Shown one piece after another: positions 1-5,518 of a DNA stretch of 5,771 bases. The DNA comes from Promethearchaeota archaeon (lineage in GTDB: Archaea; Asgardarchaeota; Lokiarchaeia; Sigynarchaeales; SOKP01), in NCBI GenBank assembly GCA_016839635.1, contig JAEOTV010000031.1, forward strand, positions 1 to 5,771, read 5' to 3'. Each line of letters begins with the position of its first letter. Position 1 is the first letter of the stretch. The notes beneath the pieces were generated by a model that was given only the letters and a program-made list of their open reading frames with translations, searched no databases and was not told where the DNA came from. Made by a program: the position numbers and the translations under genes.

Positions 1-117
1 GCTAAGAATTTGTATAAAGAGATTAAAAAAGAGAATGGTCCAATTCCTTTCATATTAATCAAAGTTGCGAATTTGCTAGGCATAGAATCAGAACTCGAAA
101 TGATTAAAAAAGAATAA
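1..117 (+). CDS. C-terminal fragment of an unidentified protein
   Basis: An open frame enters from the left edge and stops at TAA (115-117), giving 38 residues ending in EMIKKE. It is lysine- and glutamate-rich with a short hydrophobic stretch (PFILIKVANLLGIE), which suits a helical C-terminus. The codon use and A+T bias match the neighbouring genes, and a T-rich stretch follows the stop. I do not recognise the family, and too little is present to assign one. The gene runs convergently into the GTPase-like gene, with 43 bases between the two stop codons. Confidence 0.6.
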   Translation, partial: AKNLYKEIKKENGPIPFILIKVANLLGIESELEMIKKE

Positions 118-128
118 TCTCAATACTC

Positions 129-150
129 TAATTTTATTTTGTTTTTATAA
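129..150 (+). terminator. T-rich terminator after the left-edge gene
   Basis: Twelve bases after the TAA of the left-edge gene the plus strand becomes T-rich, with runs of four, four and five T broken by single A or G. Archaeal transcription can end at such U-tracts without a strong hairpin, and no clear hairpin is visible here. It lies in the short gap between two convergent genes, where a terminator is expected. Confidence 0.4.
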
Positions 151-160
151 TGTAATCGGC

Positions 161-673
161 TCAAAGTAATGGATCTAATATTCTGTCTGCCATTATGAAC
201 CTTGGGTTATCTTCTTTTTCATAAACTAATTCAAGGTCTTTAAATTCGCTTTCACTTATTAATTCATCGTTATATAAAGTAAGTACAATTGCAAATTCAA
301 AAAAGGTCTCAGTGAAATCTTTTGTTTTCTCTATTAGAATTATTTGATTTGGATAAATTTTAGCATTACCAGCATAATCTAATAATTTTTCAACTGTAGA
401 CGAATTATTAGATTTCACAAATATGATGAGATTAGCCCCTCTATAATAGATAGGCTTTAAAGAGTTAAATTGGCGACTCTGATTTAAAGCCCAAACTTGG
501 GTTATTATCCTTATACCATATAGATTAAAGACTTTAGTATAAAATTTTACACCTATTATATTATTAGAATCTGTATCTGAAAATATTTCTTTAAAAGGGC
601 ATTCATCAACCTTATCTCGCAGATATTCATCAGCAGAACCATCAAAAACAATTTTAAGGATATTATCAAACAT
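161..673 (-). CDS. Degenerate Rab/Ras-like small GTPase (probable pseudo-GTPase)
   Basis: This 170-residue protein has the length and middle section of a Ras-superfamily GTPase. The opening strand ILKIVF (5-10), the region after switch I (IIGVKFYTKV, 39-48) and the switch II region (VWALNQSRQFNSL then YYRGA, 60-80) align with the Rab consensus IGVDFxxK, then WDTAGQERFRSL and YYRGA. The nucleotide-contacting residues are gone. The P-loop GxxxxGK[ST] reads DGSADEYLRD, the switch I Thr is Ile, and DxxG reads ALNQ. NKxD reads KTKD with only the Asp kept, and no SAK motif is visible. I infer a folded, non-hydrolysing and perhaps non-binding protein. The ATG at 673 is preceded by a Shine-Dalgarno-like AGGTGG at eight bases. 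An in-frame GTG at 685 overlaps that site and is less likely as the start. The frame is intact, so this is not simple decay. Asgard genomes encode many small GTPases; the partner of this one is unknown. Confidence 0.75.
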   Translation of the reverse strand: MFDNILKIVFDGSADEYLRDKVDECPFKEIFSDTDSNNIIGVKFYTKVFNLYGIRIITQVWALNQSRQFNSLKPIYYRGANLIIFVKSNNSSTVEKLLDYAGNAKIYPNQIILIEKTKDFTETFFEFAIVLTLYNDELISESEFKDLELVYEKEDNPRFIMADRILDPLL

Positions 674-699
674 TTCATGACCCACCTTTTATGGATTCA

Positions 700-716
700 C
701 AAATTTAGCAAATTTG
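700..716. promoter_or_regulatory. Perfect inverted repeat, candidate operator of the GTPase-like gene
   Basis: CAAATTT-AGC-AAATTTG is a perfect inverted repeat with 7-base arms and a 3-base centre. It sits immediately downstream of the TATA-like box at 719-728, across the expected start of transcription and 27 bases before the ATG. Archaeal repressors often bind at this position to block RNA polymerase. Short A/T palindromes arise easily in such A+T-rich DNA, so only the placement makes it notable. Confidence 0.4.
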
Positions 717-718
717 CC

Positions 719-728
719 TATTTATATC
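719..728 (-). promoter_or_regulatory. TATA-like promoter of the GTPase-like gene
   Basis: On the minus strand the sequence GGAAAAGATATAAATA gives a purine-rich BRE-like stretch followed by a good archaeal TATA box. Transcription starting about 25 bases downstream would begin near 697, leaving a leader of roughly 25 bases that contains the Shine-Dalgarno-like AGGTGG. Confidence 0.45.
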
Positions 729-945
729 TTTTCCAAATATTAGTATAAAAATCAGAACATATAAATTTTACATTTCTGTCAGTTTCTCATATGACAAAAA
801 AGAATTATGAATATCAATTTCTTCAGTTGGTATTAACGAGTCCTTAAATAAATTATTGTATCCTTAATTCATCATTTCTTATATAAAATATATTTCCAAA
901 ATTATTATCAAAACAAAAAAATTGTCATAATATTTTTAAACTACT

Positions 946-967
946 TAATTCTGTGATGTCAGAATTA
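946..967. terminator. Hairpin downstream of the methyltransferase gene
   Basis: TAATTCTG (946-953) and CAGAATTA (960-967) form a perfect 8-base-pair stem, with one further T-G pair possible, around a 6-base loop. It lies about 36 bases past the methyltransferase stop. On the minus strand it is followed by a T-rich stretch that includes seven T in a row. It could end or stabilise the methyltransferase transcript. It could equally be a protein-binding palindrome, as no gene starts here to settle the matter. Confidence 0.4.
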
Positions 968-980
968 GTTAATTTAATAC

Positions 981-997
981 CTTTTTTTAAAAAAAAC
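981..997 (-). terminator. U-tract right after the methyltransferase stop
   Basis: Read on the minus strand, the tandem stop codons TGATGA are followed almost at once by T8A7. A run of eight U so close to the stop is a typical archaeal termination signal. The hairpin at 946-967 further downstream may be a backup. Confidence 0.45.
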
Positions 998-1002
998 AAT
1001 CA

Positions 1003-1662
1003 TCATAAAATATTATATGTGACTATCCAAAAATATGTTAGAAACTCAATTTTGAGATTTTTAACCGTTTTCCTAAGGAACTCCTCAAATGTTTGCCTTG
1101 TTGGAAAGTTCTTTAATATTTCATATTCTCGTCCATCTTGTAGTTTTCTTATCTGAAAGGTATTTCCATCACTATCAATTCGACTTATTGGAATGCTACT
1201 TCTCTCCATATGACAATTGTCTATAAAGATAACAAGAGCACCAGGTTGAAGCCGAGAATGAAATACATTGATAAAGGCTTTCAATTTAGATAATAATATA
1301 TGGGACCACCACGAAAATGCAAATCCAGCTGTAAAATTACCTCGAATTTTTTTCAAAGTATAGGAATCATCATGGATAAAAACTACTCTTTTTGATTTAA
1401 TTAGCTTATTCCTTGCAATTTGAAGAACCTCATTATTTATGTCCGTCGCAGTAATAGAATTAGCAACGGAGGCAATAATATTAGTCCAATAACCAGTTCC
1501 ACATGCTACTTCAAGCACTTGATGTCCATTAAGTAAATTCCTGAGTAAAATACGGATTTTTTTTAAATCATCTTGTCGCTCAGGTCTTTGATATGTCAAA
1601 TCATATTCCTTCGCGCGATCGGCATAGTATTGTTGAATATCCTTCTCAATATCTCTAAACAT
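1003..1662 (-). CDS. Class I SAM-dependent methyltransferase
   Basis: This 219-residue protein is a complete cytosolic Rossmann-fold methyltransferase that uses S-adenosylmethionine. Motif I is VLEVACGTGYW (49-59). The acidic residue for the ribose hydroxyls is D74 in ITATDINNE. A motif-IV-like region, FAFSWWSHI (115-122), is followed by the post-core strand LQPGALVIFIDN (138-149). The C-terminal half matches a widespread small methyltransferase family with conserved S-x-PISRxDxDGNTFQxRxLxDG (156-177), LKNFPT (183-188) and a closing Y-x-W strand (210-217). I recall that family mainly from bacteria, so acquisition from bacteria is possible. Its substrate is not known to me. The ATG start is supported by GGAGA seven bases upstream. 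The gene has its own promoter-like TATA box and is divergent from the MEDS gene. There is no sign of damage. Confidence 0.85.
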   Translation of the reverse strand: MFRDIEKDIQQYYADRAKEYDLTYQRPERQDDLKKIRILLRNLLNGHQVLEVACGTGYWTNIIASVANSITATDINNEVLQIARNKLIKSKRVVFIHDDSYTLKKIRGNFTAGFAFSWWSHILLSKLKAFINVFHSRLQPGALVIFIDNCHMERSSIPISRIDSDGNTFQIRKLQDGREYEILKNFPTRQTFEEFLRKTVKNLKIEFLTYFWIVTYNIL

Positions 1663-1723
1663 TAAATTTCTCCAAATAAATAATATTAAAAATCATTTAC
1701 CGTTAATATCAAAATTTTCTAAC

Positions 1724-1733
1724 TATTTAAATA
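1724..1733 (-). promoter_or_regulatory. TATA box of the methyltransferase gene
   Basis: TATTTAAATA, itself a 10-base palindrome, is preceded on the minus strand by TAAAAAG, a plausible purine-rich BRE. Initiation about 25 bases downstream would be near 1700, leaving a leader of about 40 bases before the ATG at 1662. Confidence 0.45.
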
Positions 1734-1758
1734 CTTTTTAGAAATTTAAAATTTTTAA

Positions 1759-1786
1759 TGCTCGAGCAGGTTATGTTATCCTAACA
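1759..1786. promoter_or_regulatory. Two adjacent palindromes in the divergent promoter region
   Basis: TGCTCGAGCA (1759-1768) is a perfect 10-base palindrome that is unusually G+C-rich for its surroundings. Six bases later TGTTA-TCC-TAACA (1774-1786) forms a second perfect inverted repeat. Both lie near the midpoint between the divergent methyltransferase and MEDS genes and outside either TATA box. They are candidate binding sites for a regulator of one or both genes. Confidence 0.35.
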
Positions 1787-1833
1787 ATCCAAATACGTGT
1801 TGAATAAAAGTAAATTATTAAATACTAAAAAAA

Positions 1834-1843
1834 ATATATTTAT
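1834..1843 (+). promoter_or_regulatory. TATA box of the MEDS gene
   Basis: An A-rich run (1827-1834) leads into TATATTTAT, a good archaeal TATA box. The predicted transcript start is near 1862, about 30 bases before the TTG start codon and close to the small leader ORF that begins at 1861. Confidence 0.4.
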
Positions 1844-1860
1844 TAAGCAATTCAAAGATC

Positions 1861-1890
1861 ATGCTAGAAATTATCAAAAAGACTGAATAA
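1861..1890 (+). CDS. Possible 9-codon leader ORF upstream of the MEDS gene
   Basis: ATG at 1861 opens a frame encoding MLEIIKKTE that stops at 1888-1890, two bases before the TTG start of the MEDS gene. It begins almost exactly where transcription is predicted to start, so it could be read from a leaderless message. The downstream gene has a weak start codon and no visible Shine-Dalgarno site, so the leader could couple translation to it. A frame this short can occur by chance. Confidence 0.25.
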   Translation: MLEIIKKTE

Positions 1891-1892
1891 TT

Positions 1893-2903
1893 TTGAGGGT
1901 ATTAATTCTCAGTCATTTTAATATTATTAAGGGACCTGTAAACGTTTTGAAAATTCCGGAAGACTTTGTCTTTAATGGCATTAAAAATATTCCTAAACAT
2001 CTAAATTTAGATGAAAATGATTTCTTTATTTATGACTACGAAACTTATAAAACAGCTAATTTAAAATTTACAGTACCTAGTAAAATGAAGCGGATGGAAT
2101 ATGAAGAGCTTATGATTTCTGTGGTAATTATCAACGAACCGATATCTCCAAAAATTTTCCAATCGATTTTAAAAGAATTCAAAGAAGAACTTAAAAATAT
2201 TAAGGATTTATATAAAACCCTCTATAAATCTTCTGAGGAATTTGCTACTGAACTTCTTGCAATAAAAAATATATTATCTAAATATTACCAATCTATAGAG
2301 GAAATAAAGGGGATTCAATTAAATATCGATTTAAATTACGATCTTCCTTGGGGAACGCATATCTGTTATTTTTACCAAAAAAAAGAAGATCTCATGGATA
2401 TTCTCATACCCTATATCAAAAAAGGGTTAGAAGACAATCAATTTTGTGTCTGGGTTACTTCAGAAGATCTTGATGAGAAAGAAGCTAAAGAAAAATTAAA
2501 ATCTGAAATAAAAAATTTTAATGAATTCTTAGAAAAAGGGCAAATAGAAATCTTTCCTTATACAGAATGGTACCTTAAAGACGGAGAATTCAACTTCCAA
2601 AGAGTTCTCGATGGATGGGCTCAAAAATATGACTATGCAATAGCCCGTGGTTTTGATGGTATCAGAGTAACTGGTAATACTGCATGGGTTGAAAAAAAGG
2701 ACTGGAATGATTTTTCAGATTATGAGGAAGAAATAAATAATGTTGTAGGAAACTATCGGATGATTGTCTTATGTACTTATTCTACTGAAAAATGTGGTAT
2801 TAATGAAATTTTAGGAGTTGTGAAAACCCATCAAGTAGCAACAATCAGAAAAGAAGGAAAATGGGAGATTCTTCAAAAGTATAATAGTTCGGTTATTAAT
2901 TAA
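1893..2903 (+). CDS. MEDS-domain sensor protein with novel N-terminal domain
   Basis: This 336-residue protein ends in a MEDS domain (about 152-328), the sensory domain named after methanogens, methylotrophs and the DcmR regulator. Typical motifs are WGTHICYFYQKKEDL (153-167), FCVWVTSEDL (184-193), GQIEIFPYTEWYL (216-228), FDGIRVTGNTAWVEKKDW (254-271), NYRMIVLCTYS (287-297) and the closing HQVATIRKEGKWEI (313-326). MEDS is known from DcmR and from archaeal signalling proteins and was proposed to sense simple hydrocarbon derivatives. The N-terminal 95 residues (RVLILSHFN, then GPVNVLKIPED, FFIYDYETYKTANLKFTVPS and ELMISVVII) look like an alternating strand-rich domain, perhaps longin- or roadblock-like by inference only. 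A charged helical linker (about 96-140) joins the two. No kinase, HTH or membrane segment is visible. The start must be TTG at 1893, since an in-frame stop lies at 1884-1886 and the next Met is residue 65. Confidence 0.85.
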   Translation: MRVLILSHFNIIKGPVNVLKIPEDFVFNGIKNIPKHLNLDENDFFIYDYETYKTANLKFTVPSKMKRMEYEELMISVVIINEPISPKIFQSILKEFKEELKNIKDLYKTLYKSSEEFATELLAIKNILSKYYQSIEEIKGIQLNIDLNYDLPWGTHICYFYQKKEDLMDILIPYIKKGLEDNQFCVWVTSEDLDEKEAKEKLKSEIKNFNEFLEKGQIEIFPYTEWYLKDGEFNFQRVLDGWAQKYDYAIARGFDGIRVTGNTAWVEKKDWNDFSDYEEEINNVVGNYRMIVLCTYSTEKCGINEILGVVKTHQVATIRKEGKWEILQKYNSSVIN

Positions 2904-2979
2904 ATTAAATTAAGAATTGTGGTAATAAAATAAGTAGATTTCCCTAGAAACTGGTTAAATAATCATATTTAGAGATTGA

Positions 2980-3187
2980 TTTAATCATTGCATTCTACTT
3001 GCTTTATTACAAACTCAAAAATCTTTTGGCGAACAATCAGTATTATTGGTAGCAGCTCTACATTAACCAAGCTGAAGAAAATAGAGACGCTTTGTTATCC
3101 GCTGAAGAAATAAGATTTCTGGAAGAGAACTCTGAAATCCATAAGAAATTACGAGAATTGCAGGATATTTATAAAGGTAATACAAAT
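2980..3187 (+). pseudogene. Frameshifted, truncated gene remnant
   Basis: Frame one (2980-3063) reads LALLQTQKSFGEQSVLLVAALH and then stops at TAA (3064). A second frame, open from 3053 after a TAG at 3050, reads NQAEENRDALLSAEEIRF from 3065, then a Glu/Lys-rich helix to about YKGN. Dropping one T near 3064 would join them into one helical, protein-like sequence of about 65 residues. The start is missing, as an in-frame TGA lies at 2977, and past 3188 the frame is merely antisense to the ferredoxin gene. I infer the eroded C-terminal part of an older gene cut at both ends. I do not recognise its family. The alternative is a chance open frame. Confidence 0.35.
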
Positions 3188-3457
3188 TTAACCCCAATCA
3201 CTTTTATAACCAGTACCACCCTTAGGCCATGTAAATATAATTGCGTCCTCAGGACAAACATACCAACAGGAAGCACATTCCATACACTTTTCTAAAGTTT
3301 TAATCCTTGCTCTTTTATCTACAATTTCAAAACATTCTGCTAGACACACATTTACACAATTACTACAACCTATGCATTTTGTTTCATTAATTTTTATAAA
3401 ATCTCCTGTTCCTTTTATCCATTCCACACCCGGAAATTCTCTAAAAGTTCTTACCAT
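3188..3457 (-). CDS. FixX-like 2[4Fe-4S] ferredoxin
   Basis: This 89-residue soluble electron carrier has two CxxCxxCxxxC clusters: C28, C31, C34, C38 and C58, C61, C64, C68, the last followed by Pro as in classical bacterial-type ferredoxins. C42 is an extra cysteine outside the motifs. The tail AIIFTWPKGGTGYKSDWG (72-89) resembles the aromatic, Gly-rich end of FixX (W-x-Y-P-x-GG-x-G-V). FixX partners the flavoprotein FixC much as the Fe-S domain partners the FAD domain in ETF:quinone oxidoreductase. The gene starts 17 bases after the FixC-like stop, and an AGAGGA Shine-Dalgarno site lies in that gap about 11 bases before the ATG. The two are almost certainly cotranscribed and paired. FixX is usually single-cluster and this one has two full motifs, so it may instead be a general ferredoxin dedicated to the flavoprotein. 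Confidence 0.85.
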   Translation of the reverse strand: MVRTFREFPGVEWIKGTGDFIKINETKCIGCSNCVNVCLAECFEIVDKRARIKTLEKCMECASCWYVCPEDAIIFTWPKGGTGYKSDWG

Positions 3458-3474
3458 TTTTCATTCATTCCTCT

Positions 3475-5136
3475 TTAATTTTGAAAGATAATGGGATTGG
3501 CATATTTAGTAAATTTAATTATTTTTGTGTTAAGGCGATTTGAAATTGGATTTAACAACTTCAAAATAATTGAATATAGAGGTTCAAAAATCGGAAGGAT
3601 ATTTTTCATTAAATTATTCAACGACTTTGAAAATGGGATAATAATTACAGAAAGTATTTTTTCCTTTTTTTTCAATGAATTTAAAAGAGAATCTATTACT
3701 CTTAAATACCGTAAGAATTTCTTTTCCATTCTTTTAAGCTTTTTAGAAGTTTTTGCTTCAACATTTTGTATTCTAGAGTAATCATAACTCTCATAAATCC
3801 AATTTTGAAAATACCTAAAAAACATTTTTATCCATTTGGATATAATTGTTGGATCATTCTTCACTTGGACAAGAAAAGCTTTGAAAAATGGTGTCATAAA
3901 ATGGGTTAATGCGCCTAAACCCCACCCATTATGAATGTATTTTCTTAGCTTTTTAATATCGTGTTCCTTTTGGGCAATCCGCAAATTATATCTGTTTCTT
4001 CCAGAAATGGACCACTGAATAATTGGATGTTCTTTTATTTTTTTATCGTATTTCTCTAAATATAATTTTGAAGTATTATTGGCAGTTATTGCTTCAATTG
4101 CTACTTTTGCTGCTATTTCTGCGGAGAACCATGCCGCTGGAACTCCATCACATAATTCTGTGCTCTCAAGTCCTGCGGCATCTCCAATTAATATCATTCC
4201 ATCTGTATGATTAGCCATATTACGTAGTTTCTTATTCAGACCTACATATATTTCAAAGCCATCCCACATCCTTGCTCTCAAGTTTACTCGAGGCGCTACT
4301 AGATTTTTCCACAAAGGTAATTTTTGAGTAATATTACTGTGATATTCTTTAAAGGCCTTATTTAAATTAGGTACAGCCCTTCCATTCATTCTTAAACATT
4401 GATCTTGCATAAAATGAAGACTATTCCGATAAGGCCACACCATCAAACCGTTTCCATACCCAAGTGGAGGAGCTATCTTTTGTTCATCCCATCCCCAACA
4501 CATTTTCACAGAATAACCAAAAATCTTATCAATATCTTCTTTTGGCATAACATAATCATATGTGTCAGCCAAAGATATTGTCTCAGGAAGATATTTTTTT
4601 CTAATACCTGCTTTTATCGCTAATAATCCTTTCGAACCCTCACTGTCAATGACGACTTTGCATCGTATTCTCTCTCCTTTATCTGTTATAACCCCCTTAA
4701 TGCTATCTTCCTCCTTTATCACATCGATCACTGTGGTAGATTTTTTCAATATCGCACCCGCATCAACTGCTTTTCTCACTTCCCATTCGCAAAAAGGCTT
4801 ACAATATGTATTATACCCAAAAGCAAATATAGGTGAGAATGGCTTTGGAACTCTTAAAGAATCATCAATTTCGATATCTCCTTTCTCTATGTCTTTTATG
4901 ATATAGTTTATTATCCCATCTGAGGGGCGTTCAATCGGGGGATTTCCATCTCTGATAAATTTTGGTCCAAATAAAAAACCATAAAACGGAATTGTTAGTC
5001 CAGAAATCACTTTGTCTCCTACATTCTCAGACCTCTCTATTATAAGTGTTCTCAATCCCGCTTCAGCACATATCAACGCCGCAACAGGTCCACCAAATCC
5101 TGCACCAACCACAATAACATCAAATTCTTGATCCAT
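3475..5136 (-). CDS. FixC/geranylgeranyl-reductase-family FAD oxidoreductase
   Basis: This 553-residue flavoprotein belongs to the FixC / ETF-QO / geranylgeranyl reductase superfamily. The dinucleotide-binding fold is at the N-terminus: VIVVGAGFGG (7-16), with ribose-binding E34 in LIIER. The second FAD motif is GMILIGDAAGLES (313-325), with the following GVPAAWFSAEIAA (331-343) as in FixC. FixC-like features include VGDKVISG (39-46) in place of the AGAKNVTGG of E. coli FixC. Members move electrons between ferredoxin or ETF and a quinone or prenyl substrate. The ferredoxin next door fits either role, and archaeal geranylgeranyl reductases can also have an adjacent ferredoxin gene. No fixA or fixB (ETF) gene is in the window. 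Compared with about 430 residues for FixC, the last 120 or so (435-553) are extra: basic, aromatic and hydrophobic (MFFRYFQNW, ILSVIIIPF), possibly a peripheral membrane anchor. The ATG at 5136 has only a weak GGAAG upstream; translation may follow from the tautomerase gene. Confidence 0.8.
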   Translation of the reverse strand: MDQEFDVIVVGAGFGGPVAALICAEAGLRTLIIERSENVGDKVISGLTIPFYGFLFGPKFIRDGNPPIERPSDGIINYIIKDIEKGDIEIDDSLRVPKPFSPIFAFGYNTYCKPFCEWEVRKAVDAGAILKKSTTVIDVIKEEDSIKGVITDKGERIRCKVVIDSEGSKGLLAIKAGIRKKYLPETISLADTYDYVMPKEDIDKIFGYSVKMCWGWDEQKIAPPLGYGNGLMVWPYRNSLHFMQDQCLRMNGRAVPNLNKAFKEYHSNITQKLPLWKNLVAPRVNLRARMWDGFEIYVGLNKKLRNMANHTDGMILIGDAAGLESTELCDGVPAAWFSAEIAAKVAIEAITANNTSKLYLEKYDKKIKEHPIIQWSISGRNRYNLRIAQKEHDIKKLRKYIHNGWGLGALTHFMTPFFKAFLVQVKNDPTIISKWIKMFFRYFQNWIYESYDYSRIQNVEAKTSKKLKRMEKKFLRYLRVIDSLLNSLKKKEKILSVIIIPFSKSLNNLMKNILPIFEPLYSIILKLLNPISNRLNTKIIKFTKYANPIIFQN

Positions 5137-5200
5137 TTAATAACGCTTCCAATCTTGTGTATGTTACCTGTTCTTTATAGATTCATTTTTGCATTTAATA

Positions 5201-5407
5201 TTAGACAGGTGGTTGTGCATCAGGGCGAGATTCTGTAGCTGGCTTTCCTTCTATTCCCCAATGACTTTTAGGAATTTCATGAACAATAACTTCTACAGCT
5301 CGAGCAGGGATACCCATATCAATAAACACATCCGTTATTCCCGAAATTATTTCTTTCACTTTCTCTTCTGAAATTCCTTTCCACATATTAACATGGACAA
5401 CTGGCAT
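5201..5407 (-). CDS. 4-oxalocrotonate tautomerase family protein
   Basis: This small protein of 68 residues belongs to the 4-OT family, whose members form hexamers of beta-alpha-beta units and use an N-terminal proline as general base. Met1-Pro2 leaves the catalytic Pro1 after Met removal. The rest follows the family pattern: VVHVNMWKGISEEKVK (3-18), VEVIVHEIPKSHWGIEGKPA (38-57). In canonical 4-OT numbering Arg11 is replaced by Ile and Arg39 by Glu, and Phe50 is Trp. The substrate or chemistry may therefore differ from 2-hydroxymuconate tautomerisation. The tail ESRPDAQPPV is longer and more proline-rich than usual. A GAGGA site seven bases before the ATG supports the start. It is the first gene of the minus-strand cluster, 64 bases before the flavoprotein, and has its own TATA-like box. 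Family membership is secure; the reaction is not. Confidence 0.9.
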   Translation of the reverse strand: MPVVHVNMWKGISEEKVKEIISGITDVFIDMGIPARAVEVIVHEIPKSHWGIEGKPATESRPDAQPPV

Positions 5408-5457
5408 ATCTTTTTCCTCATATAATCTGTTTTAAAATATAGTAAATTAGAATATTA

Positions 5458-5472
5458 TATAAGCTTATAAAT
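5458..5472 (-). promoter_or_regulatory. TATA-like promoter of the tautomerase/flavoprotein/ferredoxin cluster
   Basis: On the minus strand TTTATAAGCTTATA is a canonical archaeal TATA box (TTTATAAG) merged with a perfect 12-base palindrome, TATAAGCTTATA (5458-5469). The predicted start is near 5440, leaving a leader of about 30 bases before the ATG. The palindrome overlapping the TATA box could also be a repressor site. Confidence 0.4.
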
Positions 5473-5518
5473 AATAATAAAAAAACTTAACAAAGAATTT
5501 GCCGAAATTCCTTTAAAA

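Larger units (their letters stand above)
674..1002. other. 329-base intergenic region with no gene
   Basis: No convincing coding frame is present; the only short open frame here (from 953) runs antisense into the methyltransferase. The region holds the GTPase-like promoter and inverted repeat at its left end and the methyltransferase terminator at its right end. Between them (about 735-940) there is only very A+T-rich sequence with one weak inverted repeat, TGTCA at 777-781 and TGACA at 792-796. I see no RNA gene or mobile-element end. Confidence 0.5.

Noticed and set aside
953..1156. Plus-strand open frame of 67 codons
   Set aside because: Most of it is antisense to the methyltransferase C-terminus, and its start lies in the hairpin region. 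There is no protein-like character.
3092..3295. A 67-codon TTG-started gene
   Set aside because: Its last third is antisense to the ferredoxin gene, and its first part continues upstream of the TTG without a start. It is better read as part of the frameshifted remnant.
3491..3781. Plus-strand open frame of 96 codons
   Set aside because: It is fully antisense to the C-terminal extension of the flavoprotein. Low-complexity A+T-rich sequence explains its hydrophobic, Phe-rich translation.
4562..4906. Plus-strand open frame of 114 codons
   Set aside because: It is antisense to the conserved core of the flavoprotein and is not itself recognisable. The same applies to the open frames at 4023-4214, 4399-4623 and 5189-5371.
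5166..5210. Inverted repeat ACCTGT ... ACAGGT around the tautomerase stop
   Set aside because: The arms are only six perfect base pairs across a 33-base loop and partly coding. This is too weak to call a terminator or operator.
5297..5307. Copy of GCTCGAGCAGG, also found in the divergent promoter region near 1760
   Set aside because: It encodes part of the tautomerase (around Ala-Arg-Ala) and lacks the full 10-base palindrome. The match is probably chance.
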